A program made the position numbers and the translations under genes. The notes beneath the pieces were generated by a model that was not told where the DNA came from, searched no databases, and saw only the letters and a list, made by a program, of their open reading frames with translations. DNA of 64,000 bases from Acidimicrobium ferrooxidans (GTDB taxonomy: Bacteria; Actinomycetota; Geothermincolia; Fen-727; Anoxymicrobiaceae), in NCBI GenBank assembly GCA_020723485.1, contig DYIU01000005.1:171603-235602 (forward strand), in the 5' to 3' direction. Shown in pieces: positions 18,579 through 28,231 of this stretch. The stretch's first letter is position 1. Each line of letters opens with the position of its first letter.

Positions 18579-21433
18579 TAATTGGGGTCGCCGTACATCG
18601 AGCGCTCGGCGATGACCCCGGCGTCGGCGTGCACGAAGGTAGATATCTCCCACTCGAACGGCACCGTTTCCGCGACGTTGAAGGTCGTCCGCGAGTTGGG
18701 GGCGAGCGTAGCGGCCGGGCCCGGTATCGCCCCGGCGGTCGTCATGTAGGTCAGCTGGACGTCGACATCGTAGTCGTTGGGATTCTGGACGAGGACCCAG
18801 GTCTCGAACCCGGTCTGCGTGCAACCCTCGGCCAGGTACCAGTCGTTCGATGGTGACGAAACGCCCGCTGAGTCATGGCCCCACTTCCTCCCCCCGCCGT
18901 ACATCGCGCGCTCGGCGATGACCGGCCTGTTGGCCGTCACCTTCGTCGAGACCTCCCAGGTGCCTGGAACCTCGTCGGCCACGTTGACGGTCTTCCTCGA
19001 GTTAGCCGGCAGCGAGAACGAAGGGCCGGTGACCTCCCCGTCCGCCGTCATGTAGGTGAGCGTCACGTCCGCCGCCGAGCCGTTGGGGTTCTGTACGACC
19101 ACCCAGGTCTCGAACCCGCCGTTGGTGCATCCCTCGGCCAGGTACCAGGAGCCGGCCGCCGCGGTCACACCCGCCGAGTCGTGGCCCCAGGCGCGCCCGC
19201 CGCCGTACATCGCGCGCTCGGCGATGACCGGCCTGTTCGATGTCACCTTCGTTGAGACGGACCACTCGTCCGGGACGGTATCCGCGACGAAGAAAGTCCG
19301 GCGCGAGTTTGCGCCGACGCTGACCGTAGGGCCGGCAACCGGGCCGTCCGGGGTCATGAAGGTCAGGGTGACGTTCGCGGCCGAGCCGTTGGGGTTCTGG
19401 ACTACGACCCAGGTCTCGAACCCGGCAGCGGTGGAGCCCTCGGCCAGGTACCACGTGTCGGAGGCGGCGCGAGAGGCGACAGAGTCGTGGCCCCACTGCC
19501 TGCCGGGGCCGTACATGGCGCGCTCGGCGATGACCGGCACGCTGGAGGTAACCTTCGTGGAGACCGACCACTGGTTCGGCACCCGGTCCGCCACGAAGAA
19601 AGTCTTCCTGGAGGTGGCGGGCACTATAGCGGTCGGGCCGGCGACCGGGCCGGAGGGCGTCATGTACGTGAGCTCGACGTGCGCGTCGCTCCCACCCGGG
19701 TTCTGCACCAGGACCCAGGTCTCGAAGCCGCCGTTGGTGCTGCCCTCCGCCAGGTACCAGGTCGTGGAGCCCACCGGCACACCCACGGAGTCGTGGCCCC
19801 ATGTCCTCGAGGTCTGCTGGGGCCCCGCCGGGCCGGTTCCCACTCCCCCTATCCAGTCGCTGTAGCTCGAGTACGAGTAGGAGGTGCCGTCAATCAGGCC
19901 CTGGCCGACGATTGCGATGTTGCCAGTGCTCTGGGAAGAGAGAGCCCTGACCGTCCAGGAGACCGAGCCGCTCGAGCCCGTCGTGTCTATGCCCGGTATC
20001 ACCTGGTTCACCGCCCCGGCGAGCAGCTGGTAATCCCCGCTGGTCTGGAACGTGGCGGTCGGGCTGTTCGTCATGCAGGGGTACTGCCCGTCGAGCGGGG
20101 CCGGCCCCCGGTAGAAGACGTTCGCCGTCACGGTGAAAACCTGACCGGCGCTCACCGCGGAGGGCTTGCTCACCGCGACGTCCCACGGGGCGGCTATCAT
20201 GCCCCAACGGTGGGAGTACTGCCAGAGCGTGTCGACCAGGAACGACTGGTTGAAATTGACGTCGGGCCCCTGGTACGGGTCAGTGTACCAGGGGTCGTGG
20301 ACCGTGAAAGTCCCGAGGCTGTCGTTGTACCCCTTGACGACGCGGAAGTGTCCCGAGGAAGGGGGGCTGTCGTAGTAGGTGAGGATGAGGACCGGGTAGT
20401 TCTGCGACACCAGCTCCTTGAGGTCGCTGTACCTGCTCGCGTAGAGGGATGAGCCGTTCTCCCAGTAGGCGTCGGCCGAGCCGTAACCGAGTGACCTGTC
20501 GGTGTAACCGTTCAACCACGGGTCGGCTATGGCCGTGCTCTGGTTCGAGAAGTGGGCCGCCCTGACAAGGTCTATGTTGTAGGCGCTGCCGTAGTAGTCG
20601 GCGTTCACCACGTCGGCTATCTCGCGCTGGGGTATGTCCTCGCCCCAGTAATCGAACAGCATCTCGAGGGAAGCCGGCCCGCACCAGTAACTCGTCTCCT
20701 GGGAATGGTAGGGTACGTCCGGTATGTCGTAAGCGGGGGGCGCCCCGCCCGGGTAAGTCACTGCGGCTCCCCGGCCGCCGCTCGCCCCGCCGGAACCGCC
20801 CGGATCGGCTGATTGCACTTCCGCGGTCCTCTTCCTCTTCCACGGAAGGGGGTCCAGGTTGGTCGAGGGACCCTCCTCGAGGAAGACCGGCAGGTACACC
20901 TCGTCGAGCGCGGAGCGACCGCCCAGCTCGAAGAACCAGTAGACGTTCTTGTCCGGCGCGGTGCGCGCCTGTGGCGCCGGGAGGCTCGCGGATATCCCGC
21001 GCTCAGCGAGGAAAGTCTCGACTCTGGTACGGGCCTCGGCCGCGTCCACCAGGGGGAACTTGCCCTCGCCGACGTCCCCGTAGGAGCACCAGTCCCCGGT
21101 CACGGCGTCGACGGTTATGACCGATTCCGCCTTGCCGGCGCCGTCCAGGACGGGGACCAGGTAAGATTTCGGCTCGCCCTCGAACGAGTACAGGAGCAGC
21201 GGCTCGCCTGTCCCCGCATCCGCCCAGCCCGGCTCCGAGCTCCCGTAGCGCGGGTTCCTTGCCGTCTCGCGCGAGACCTTCATCATCAGTCTCGAGGCCT
21301 CGGCCCTCGCCTCATCAGGGGTGACGGCCGCTGCGCCGTCCCCGGCGGACGCCGCGGGTACAAAGGCGAGCACGAGCAGCACGAATAGGACGACGGCCAG
21401 CGGCCACCTGACCCGGCGGTGGCGGATGCGCAT
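18578..21433 (-). CDS. Secreted C39-like (Peptidase_C39_2) protein with four C-terminal ~100-aa WYLAEG repeats
   Basis: Signal peptide; VPYHSQETSYWCGPASLEMLFDYWG...GHFRVVKGYND...VHDPWY; four copies of WYLAEG.T..GFETWV.VQNP...AERAMYG. Confidence 0.8.
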   Translation of the reverse strand: MRIRHRRVRWPLAVVLFVLLVLAFVPAASAGDGAAAVTPDEARAEASRLMMKVSRETARNPRYGSSEPGWADAGTGEPLLLYSFEGEPKSYLVPVLDGAGKAESVITVDAVTGDWCSYGDVGEGKFPLVDAAEARTRVETFLAERGISASLPAPQARTAPDKNVYWFFELGGRSALDEVYLPVFLEEGPSTNLDPLPWKRKRTAEVQSADPGGSGGASGGRGAAVTYPGGAPPAYDIPDVPYHSQETSYWCGPASLEMLFDYWGEDIPQREIADVVNADYYGSAYNIDLVRAAHFSNQSTAIADPWLNGYTDRSLGYGSADAYWENGSSLYASRYSDLKELVSQNYPVLILTYYDSPPSSGHFRVVKGYNDSLGTFTVHDPWYTDPYQGPDVNFNQSFLVDTLWQYSHRWGMIAAPWDVAVSKPSAVSAGQVFTVTANVFYRGPAPLDGQYPCMTNSPTATFQTSGDYQLLAGAVNQVIPGIDTTGSSGSVSWTVRALSSQSTGNIAIVGQGLIDGTSYSYSSYSDWIGGVGTGPAGPQQTSRTWGHDSVGVPVGSTTWYLAEGSTNGGFETWVLVQNPGGSDAHVELTYMTPSGPVAGPTAIVPATSRKTFFVADRVPNQWSVSTKVTSSVPVIAERAMYGPGRQWGHDSVASRAASDTWYLAEGSTAAGFETWVVVQNPNGSAANVTLTFMTPDGPVAGPTVSVGANSRRTFFVADTVPDEWSVSTKVTSNRPVIAERAMYGGGRAWGHDSAGVTAAAGSWYLAEGCTNGGFETWVVVQNPNGSAADVTLTYMTADGEVTGPSFSLPANSRKTVNVADEVPGTWEVSTKVTANRPVIAERAMYGGGRKWGHDSAGVSSPSNDWYLAEGCTQTGFETWVLVQNPNDYDVDVQLTYMTTAGAIPGPAATLAPNSRTTFNVAETVPFEWEISTFVHADAGVIAERSMYGDPN

Positions 21434-21453
21434 GTATTACTCCTCTCGAACCC

Positions 21454-21471
21454 GGCGGGCGGGAGCCCGCC
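21454..21471. terminator. GC hairpin downstream of the 21491-22321 gene
   Basis: GGCGGGC-ggga-GCCCGCC followed by T-containing sequence. Confidence 0.4.
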
Positions 21472-21490
21472 CTCATTTGAGTTCGAGCTG

Positions 21491-22321
21491 TTACCCCGCC
21501 GTTCCCTTTATGAATAGACACGGCAGGGTCCCTTTTAGTTCCCCCGCCGACGCGGCCCCCGCGAACGCGGCGACAGCTTTCCTTATCTTCGTCTCGGGGA
21601 GCGACCCCCTTAACACGTATAACGCTCCCAGCTCCCCGGGGAGGTCGAAGAGGTACTCCTCTGAGATTTCCTCCGGGGGCCGGCCCTCCATGGACACCCT
21701 GAAGTGCACGACGAGCGATTCGAGCCTCCCGGGGCCGGCCTTCTCGAAGGCGGACCGGAGCATGTCGCGGTCGACTCCCCTCGGGCCCCCGCTCTCCTTT
21801 AATAGACGTTCCAGCTCCAGGAAACCCTTACGGACGTTGCCTGTCCATGACATCTCTCCGGCGAGCGGCTCGAACATCGAGAAGCGGCCGCCCGGAGAGA
21901 GCACCCGTACGACCTCCGCGGCCGCGGTGTCAAGGTCCTCGGCGTATACGAGGGCTGAGCGGCACACGACGGCGTCGAAGGAGCCGGGCCCGAACGGGAG
22001 GTACTCGAGGCGGCCCTGGACCGTGTCCACGTTCTCGACACCGGTAAGCGCCGCCTCGCGCGAGATGGAGTCAAGGCACTCGGGGCTGCAATCGAGGGCG
22101 GTCACCCGTCCGCCGGGGCCCGCCTGGCGCGCGGCCCTGAACGTGAGCAGCCCCGTGCCCGCCCCGAGGTCGAGCACACTGTCACCGGGAGAGAGGAGAG
22201 CGCCGTCCATGACACGGTCGACGACCCCCTCGAGGAGCGGCGCGCTGCCCGGGTCGGCGAGCTCGCCCTCGAGCGCCTCGAGCCATCCCTTCCAGCCGCC
22301 GCGCACGCGTTCTTCGCTCAA
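21491..22321 (-). CDS. SAM-dependent class I methyltransferase
   Basis: VLDLGAGTGLLTFRAARQAG...VTALDCSPECL...FDAVVCRSALVY; TTG 22321 overlaps the stop of the upstream gene (ATTGA). Confidence 0.8.
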   Translation of the reverse strand: MSEERVRGGWKGWLEALEGELADPGSAPLLEGVVDRVMDGALLSPGDSVLDLGAGTGLLTFRAARQAGPGGRVTALDCSPECLDSISREAALTGVENVDTVQGRLEYLPFGPGSFDAVVCRSALVYAEDLDTAAAEVVRVLSPGGRFSMFEPLAGEMSWTGNVRKGFLELERLLKESGGPRGVDRDMLRSAFEKAGPGRLESLVVHFRVSMEGRPPEEISEEYLFDLPGELGALYVLRGSLPETKIRKAVAAFAGAASAGELKGTLPCLFIKGTAG

Positions 22322-23769
22322 TTTATCAGGCTCGCCACCAGCATCCCGGAGGCGGTCCCCTGCTCGGTGCCCACGCCTCTGGCCCCGGCGTCGCATCCGA
22401 CCGCCCACAGGCCCCCCAGCGGCATCTTCGGGCTGGGCTTGCTCGAGCCGACCTGCCCCGGGACCTGCGCCAGGCCGATGCACTCGCCGGTGCCGTTACG
22501 GGTTATGCGGTTCGTGTCCTTGTTGGTGATGCGGCTCGTAGCCGTGATGTGGCTCCGCACCTCAGGGAAGAAGCCGAGGAACTTCTCCAGGCCGATGTCG
22601 AGCATCTTCTGGCTCCGCTCCTCCTGGTCGACCTCGTTGGAGGTGGGGACGCCTATCATGATGAGCTGGTGGTTCGGCGGGGCGAGCGTAGAGTCCCACT
22701 CGGTCGGCATCGGGCCGAACAGGAACGGGTCCTCCGGGAGTCCTCCCGGCACGTCGCAGTACTCGAATATCTTGTCGGGGTGTACGCGGGGTATCGGGAA
22801 GAACGAGGGGGCTTTCAGGTCTACGACCCTCTTCGAGAGGAAGAGCTTCACCGCCATCCACGAGTACGAGAGCTTCAGGCCCTCGACGTACTCCACGTAC
22901 TCGGACGGCAGGTTCTCCGGCCCGGCCATCGACACCGTCTTCTTCAACCCGGCGTTGGACACCACCACGTCGGCCGGGTACTCCACGTCGTCTGAGCCGA
23001 GGACTCCCGTCACCCGACCGTCTTCGCTCAGTATCCGCTTTGCGGCGACCCCCAGGACGAGCTTGCCCCCGTCGCGTTTGAAGGCCCTCATGAAGGAGCG
23101 CGGGATCCCGATGGCCCCGCCCCTCGGCACCCCGAGGGTCCCGTGCCTGAATATGCCGGCCACGGAGTCGATGAACTCGCCGGCGCTGGCCTGCTCATAC
23201 GGCACGACCAGCAGGAGCATCGACAGGCAGTTGAGCGCCGCGAGCAACCTCTCGTCTTCGGTGAACTGCAGGAGGAAGTCACGTACCGTGACGTCGTCGT
23301 ACTTCGCGACGAAAGAGGGGGTCGCTCTTCTCACCCCGTCGAGTTCTTTGAGGAGGCCTGGCAGGCCGAAGGTCTTGAGCGAGCGCCTTGCGGTGTTCAG
23401 AACGTCCACCTCCATGCGCCGGCTGAGCACCGCCTTCGCGCCGTCGAGCATCGCCCCCGGGCTGTTCAACTTCTGGTGGAGGTAGAAGAAGCCGCGGTCG
23501 TTGTTCCACATGGTCTCGGACGGGTCGCGGATGAGCCACGGCTGCGCCACCCCGAGCTCGCGCGCCACTATGCCGTGCGGGCCGCTGGGCCCGCGGGCGA
23601 ACATGTGTATGCCGGTGTCGACCAGGAAGCCGTTCTCCTCGTAAGTCGAGCACTTGCCGCCGATGAACTTGTTCTGCTCGAGCAGGGTGACGTCGTTCCC
23701 CCTGCTCGCCAGCAGCGCCGCGCACGAGCTGCCGCCCGGCCCGCTACCGATCACCACCACTTTCTTCAT
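22318..23769 (-). CDS. Phytoene-desaturase-like FAD-dependent oxidoreductase
   Basis: MKKVVVIGSGPGGSSCAALLASRGNDVTLLEQNKFIGGKCSTYEENGFLVDTGIHMF; C-terminal LWAVGCDAGARGVGTEQGTASG. Confidence 0.85.
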   Translation of the reverse strand: MKKVVVIGSGPGGSSCAALLASRGNDVTLLEQNKFIGGKCSTYEENGFLVDTGIHMFARGPSGPHGIVARELGVAQPWLIRDPSETMWNNDRGFFYLHQKLNSPGAMLDGAKAVLSRRMEVDVLNTARRSLKTFGLPGLLKELDGVRRATPSFVAKYDDVTVRDFLLQFTEDERLLAALNCLSMLLLVVPYEQASAGEFIDSVAGIFRHGTLGVPRGGAIGIPRSFMRAFKRDGGKLVLGVAAKRILSEDGRVTGVLGSDDVEYPADVVVSNAGLKKTVSMAGPENLPSEYVEYVEGLKLSYSWMAVKLFLSKRVVDLKAPSFFPIPRVHPDKIFEYCDVPGGLPEDPFLFGPMPTEWDSTLAPPNHQLIMIGVPTSNEVDQEERSQKMLDIGLEKFLGFFPEVRSHITATSRITNKDTNRITRNGTGECIGLAQVPGQVGSSKPSPKMPLGGLWAVGCDAGARGVGTEQGTASGMLVASLIN

Positions 23770-23865
23770 TTGCTCCTCCCTCTTACTCCCTGCGTGCCAG
23801 TCCTGTTCCCATGTTCCCAGGAGTCGTCCAACGGTTCGGGCCTGGCAACAGTCCATCTTTCAAAC

Positions 23866-23892
23866 GCAACAAGGGACTTGACCCCTTGTTGC
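23866..23892 (-). repeat. Hairpin copy of the GGGGTCA repeat family (GGGGTCAAGTCC type)
   Basis: GCAACAAGGG-acttga(c)-CCCTTGTTGC; lies just 3' of the CDS ending at 23897. Confidence 0.7.
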
Positions 23893-23896
23893 ATTT

Positions 23897-24976
23897 CTAT
23901 CTTTCGCAGTTCTTCCAGCCGGGCATGGCCACCATCATCACCCTGCCCGCGCGCGGCGACGTCGAGAGCATGGGCAGCGCGAGCTTGAGCTGCCGCTTGT
24001 GCAGCGCGTGGGGCACCGGCCGGGTGAGCTTCTTCAGGAAGTACGCCGGGGCGAACGAGGAGGTCGCGAGCTCGAACTCCGCGAGCGCTACCGACTTGTC
24101 CCTCACCGCGAGCGCGGCGATCTTGCCGGAGACCAGCGCCCCGTGCATCCCGAAGAACATGTACGATTCCATGCAACCGGCCAGGGTCCCGGCGAGTATC
24201 TTGTCCCCGGCGAAGAGCCTGGGGTTCCTCCTGCTCGCCGCGGGCACCGGGAACGTGAAATGCTCCCAGGAGTCGAACTCGATGCCCTCTGTCCTGTACA
24301 TCTGCTCCTCGAACGCCTTGAGCGTGTCCCCTCCAATGGGGTCGCGCTGGAAGACGTGGGCCATCTGCATCCCGTTCATCGAGCTCGTGTACGCGTAGTC
24401 CCTGGTGTACCTGCCGTGGTAGATCATCACGTGGTTGTCGTCGCTGGCCGGTATGGTCTGCCTGGCGAGAAAATGGAACGAGGTCAGATACGGCGTCCGC
24501 GTGGCGTCGAACCCCTCGAAGTTCAACCCGGTGGCGATGATGGTGTCAGGCGGCATCTTCGCGATATCGTCGTTGGACCACACCGCCCGGCCGAACTCGA
24601 ACCTGACGCCCTCTTCGAGCGCGAGGCCGTATAGATAGCTGTCAATGGAGGTCGAGCGCGGGCCCCTCTCGAACAGGTGCCCGGATATCGCGGCCATGTC
24701 GACGGGGACGACCTGGCCGTACACGACGGCGCCGCAGCGCTTTATCGGGGCCACCGCCGGGCCGACCTTGCCGGGGCTCAGGTCCAGGTCGATGTAGCGC
24801 TCGAGAGCCTCGAAATCCACCGGGGTGCCGCCGGCCGACGGGTGAAAGACGGGTGAGCCGCCGACCCTCGATTCCTTGTCCAGCACCACCACCTCGCGCC
24901 CGTCACGCCTCAGGTTTATCGCGGCTACGAGGCCGGCCAGTCCGGCCCCGACGACGATGTTCTCGGCCATCTCCAC
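23897..24976 (-). CDS. FAD/NAD(P)-binding oxidoreductase (paralog A)
   Basis: NIVVGAGLAGLVAAINLRRDGREVVVLDKESRVGG; C-terminal DKILAGTLAGCMESYMFFGMHGALVSGKIAA. Confidence 0.82.
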   Translation of the reverse strand: MEMAENIVVGAGLAGLVAAINLRRDGREVVVLDKESRVGGSPVFHPSAGGTPVDFEALERYIDLDLSPGKVGPAVAPIKRCGAVVYGQVVPVDMAAISGHLFERGPRSTSIDSYLYGLALEEGVRFEFGRAVWSNDDIAKMPPDTIIATGLNFEGFDATRTPYLTSFHFLARQTIPASDDNHVMIYHGRYTRDYAYTSSMNGMQMAHVFQRDPIGGDTLKAFEEQMYRTEGIEFDSWEHFTFPVPAASRRNPRLFAGDKILAGTLAGCMESYMFFGMHGALVSGKIAALAVRDKSVALAEFELATSSFAPAYFLKKLTRPVPHALHKRQLKLALPMLSTSPRAGRVMMVAMPGWKNCER

Positions 24977-25158
24977 CCTCCACTTATCACACTAAACCCA
25001 AGTTGACAGTGCAATTAAACTACATAGTCAATTGACATATCAATCTTGTGAATTAATAATATGTTGCGCTGAATGTTGCGGGTGCGATGCACGTAGAAGA
25101 ACCTGTCGTCGGTGGGACCTTGCTCCCGCAGCTCGACCGCAAACCGAAAGGAGCCGCA

Positions 25159-25572
25159 ATGCCTTACTTCTCCGAGATCCAGCCTTTCTACGACGCGCTG
25201 GTCGAGCTGTTCAAGAGGCTCATGGAAGATCCGGCGATAAAGCAGAAAGCCGTTGACTCGAACCTCCTGGTCCATTTCGTGTACACCGACCCCGCGGGCG
25301 AGGTCTGGGTGGACTGCAGGAGCGACGAGGTAAAGGTCATCCCCGGCCCGATGGACGGGACCGCCGACGCCACCCTCAACATGGAGACCGACGTGGCTCA
25401 CAGGTTCTGGCTCGGGAAGTTGAACCTCATCAAGTCGCTGACCTCCGAGGAGATAAAGTCCGAGGGGTCCGTCCCCAAGCTCCTCAAGCTCCTGCCGGTG
25501 ATAAAGCCGGCTTTCAAGATCTACCCCGAGATACTTACCGAGATGGGCCTGGGGTCCATCGCAGACGTCTAG
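25159..25572 (+). CDS. SCP2 sterol-binding-like domain protein
   Basis: Start ATG 25159 after AAAGGAG; VHFVYTDPAGEVWVDCRSDEVKVIPGPMDGTADATLNMETDVAHRFWLGKLNLIKSLTSEEIKSEGSVPK. Confidence 0.7.
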   Translation: MPYFSEIQPFYDALVELFKRLMEDPAIKQKAVDSNLLVHFVYTDPAGEVWVDCRSDEVKVIPGPMDGTADATLNMETDVAHRFWLGKLNLIKSLTSEEIKSEGSVPKLLKLLPVIKPAFKIYPEILTEMGLGSIADV

Positions 25573-25623
25573 AGGCAGTCCGAAAGCGGCCTGAAGCCCG
25601 CCGCACAAGACCTGGAGGAGCGC

Positions 25624-27015
25624 ATGAATCTAAGCGCGGTAAAAGAACTCAAGAGGCTGTTGGGTGACGCCAACGTGCGCGAGGGGGCCTCCGCCCTGAA
25701 ACCGTACTTCGGCGGCGCCGACCCCGGGGGAGACCTGGTGGTCGTCACCCCTACCGACGTGAACGGCCTGTCCGACGTGGCCAACCTCTGCTTCGAGAAC
25801 GGCATATCGCTCTTCTCGGTCAAGCGCAAGCGTCACGACGGCAAGCTGCTCGGCAGCAAGGGCGTCCTGGTCGACATCGCCAGGATGGACAAGATCAAGA
25901 TGATCGACTTCCAGAACCTGACCGCCTACGTCTACGGCGGGGTCACCTTCGACCAGCTCTCGAAAGAGCTCGCCAAGGAGAACCAGCGCCTGCTCTACCC
26001 GGTTGCCGGCACCTCCCCCTCTGTCCTGCGCAGCTACATGGACAGGGACATCCTCATGGGCGAGGGCGGGTACCGCCACCCCAACATCTCGGTGTTTCAC
26101 GCGATGATGGCCGACGGGGAGAAGTGGGTGTCCGGCTCCCAGCAGATGACCGACGAGGGGCACGCGGATTTCCGGGAGGACCAGGGCCCGCAGTTCTCGC
26201 AGTTCTTCGGGGCGTCGGAGGACATCTACGGCATACCCTACTACGGCCTCGTCTACACGTACCCCAACCGCGAGGAGCGGCGCCTTGTCGCGTTCGCCTT
26301 CGACGAGCTGGAGCCGGCGAAAGACCTCCTCTACAAGGTTTCCCGCGCCGAATGGTGCTTCGAGTCGTTCGCCGCGAACGATACATACCTCTCGGCGATA
26401 CTGGCGGACGGCAAGGCCGGTGACATCGACAAGATGAAGAACGAGCTCTCACCCTGGACGGTCGTCTTCACCATGGAGCACTACAAGGACCTGGTCGACC
26501 TCTGGGAGCGATACATAAAGGAGGCCGCCGACGAGCGCGGCGGCAGGCTGCTCTCAGGGAAGGTACCCGAGATGTGCGAGGGGGCGCTCGGAAAGCCGTG
26601 GAACGTCTACGACCGCGATTTCGTCAAGGGCCGCTGCACCACGGTGGAGTGCTACCAGTACTTCAGGAACGTCAGCGACACGTTCTCGGTGATGGACGAG
26701 CAGTTCTCGTCGGGAGGGTTCAAGCCGGAGGAGGTCGGGAAGATAGTGGTGCCGGTCTACTTCGGCGCGAGCGCATACTGTGAGGCCGACGTCTACGCCC
26801 CCGCCGGCGAACAAGGCCCGGTCGACGAGACCTGCCTGAAAGCTTACGAGGCACTGATGGACGCCCACGCGTTCATCGACCACCCGACCGGAAAGGTGGC
26901 CGACGCCCTGTTCTCACGAACCGAGGCCTCGTACGTCAACATGCTCAAGCTTTTCAAGAAGACCGTGGACCCCAAGGGAATCATGAACCCGGGCCAGCTA
27001 CTGGAAGGAGTCTAG
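25624..27015 (+). CDS. FAD-binding (VAO/GlcD-like) oxidoreductase
   Basis: VVTPTDVNGLSDVANLCFENG...SVKRKRHDGKLLGSKGVLVDIARMDKIKMIDFQNLTAYVYGGVTFDQL; C-term FKKTVDPKGIMNPGQL. Confidence 0.82.
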   Translation: MNLSAVKELKRLLGDANVREGASALKPYFGGADPGGDLVVVTPTDVNGLSDVANLCFENGISLFSVKRKRHDGKLLGSKGVLVDIARMDKIKMIDFQNLTAYVYGGVTFDQLSKELAKENQRLLYPVAGTSPSVLRSYMDRDILMGEGGYRHPNISVFHAMMADGEKWVSGSQQMTDEGHADFREDQGPQFSQFFGASEDIYGIPYYGLVYTYPNREERRLVAFAFDELEPAKDLLYKVSRAEWCFESFAANDTYLSAILADGKAGDIDKMKNELSPWTVVFTMEHYKDLVDLWERYIKEAADERGGRLLSGKVPEMCEGALGKPWNVYDRDFVKGRCTTVECYQYFRNVSDTFSVMDEQFSSGGFKPEEVGKIVVPVYFGASAYCEADVYAPAGEQGPVDETCLKAYEALMDAHAFIDHPTGKVADALFSRTEASYVNMLKLFKKTVDPKGIMNPGQLLEGV

Positions 27016-27018
27016 GTT

Positions 27019-28221
27019 ATGAAGCGCCAGATAACGGCCAAGCGCGAGACGCTGGCCGAACTCAGAGAGGACTTCTCCCTCTGCGGCAAGTGCAAGCTCT
27101 GCCAGGCGGTTATGGCCCAGCAGTGCGAAGACCCTCGCTTCTGGCGGAACTGCCCCTCGGGTACCCGCTTCCGCTACGAGGCTTATTACGCCCCGGGCAA
27201 GCTCGAGATGGCGCGCTGCCTCGACCTGGTTGAGATCGAGCCCGACGACGCCATGCGGCACGCGGTGTACACCTGCATGATGTGCGGTTCGTGTGACGAC
27301 CGCTGCTATCCGGTGAAGCAGCTGCATCCCCTGTGGGTCCTCCAGCTCCTCCGCGAGCAGGCGGTAGATGACGAGTGGGCGCCTCTGGAGTGGTTCTCGG
27401 AGATGCTCGACAACGTCGAGAAGACCGACAACCCGTACGGCGTGGCGGCCGACAAGCGCGTCGCCTGGGCCAAGGGCCTCAAGGTCAAGGACGCCCTCAA
27501 GGAGAAGGTCGATTACCTGCTCTTCGTCGGGGACGACTACGGGAGCTTCGACGAGCTCGCGCCCCGCATGAAGGCCGTGGCTAAGGTCCTCGAGAAAGCC
27601 GGGGTGGATTTCGGCACCCTCGGGACAGCCGAGGTCTCCTCCGGGAGCGCCCTGTTGATGATCGGCGACCGCGACTACTTCGAGACGCTGGCGGCGGCCA
27701 ACATAGAGAACTTCGAGAAGGCTGGGGTCACGAAGGTGGTGACCGCCGACCCGCACGCGTACACGGTCCTCAAGGAGGAATACACGAAGTCGTACGACAT
27801 GGAGGTTGTCTCGTTCGCGGAGCTCGCCGCCGGGCTCATCAGGGACGGCAAGCTCAAGCCCTCAAAGGACGTCAAGGTGAAGGCCGTCTACCACGACCCG
27901 TGCCGGCTGGGCCGGAGGCAGGGCGTCTTCGACGAGCCGCGCGAGGTGCTGGCGGCCGTCCCGGGCCTCGAGCTGCTCGAGTTCGAGCGCAACCGCAAGA
28001 ACTCGCTGTGCTGCGGGGGCGGGGGCTCGGTGTCCTTCTGGGAGCCCGAGTTCGCGCGCTGGGTGACCAGGGAACGGCTGTTCGAGGCCGAGCACGTGGG
28101 GGCCGACGCGATAGTGACCTCCTGCCCCATCTGCGTGAGGTTCTTCGAGGACGCCGTCGCCGAGAAGAAATCCAAGATGAAGGTCTACGACCTCGCCGAG
28201 ATACTCGAGAAAGCGCTTTAG
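27019..28221 (+). CDS. GlcF/HdrB-like Fe-S protein with Cys-rich CCG domain
   Basis: CGKCKLCQAV, CMMCGSCDDRCYPVKQLHP, AVYHDPCRLGRRQGVFDEPR, SLCCGGGGSVSFWEPE, VTSCPICVRFFE. Confidence 0.85.
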   Translation: MKRQITAKRETLAELREDFSLCGKCKLCQAVMAQQCEDPRFWRNCPSGTRFRYEAYYAPGKLEMARCLDLVEIEPDDAMRHAVYTCMMCGSCDDRCYPVKQLHPLWVLQLLREQAVDDEWAPLEWFSEMLDNVEKTDNPYGVAADKRVAWAKGLKVKDALKEKVDYLLFVGDDYGSFDELAPRMKAVAKVLEKAGVDFGTLGTAEVSSGSALLMIGDRDYFETLAAANIENFEKAGVTKVVTADPHAYTVLKEEYTKSYDMEVVSFAELAAGLIRDGKLKPSKDVKVKAVYHDPCRLGRRQGVFDEPREVLAAVPGLELLEFERNRKNSLCCGGGGSVSFWEPEFARWVTRERLFEAEHVGADAIVTSCPICVRFFEDAVAEKKSKMKVYDLAEILEKAL

Positions 28222-28231
28222 GAGGCTCCTG

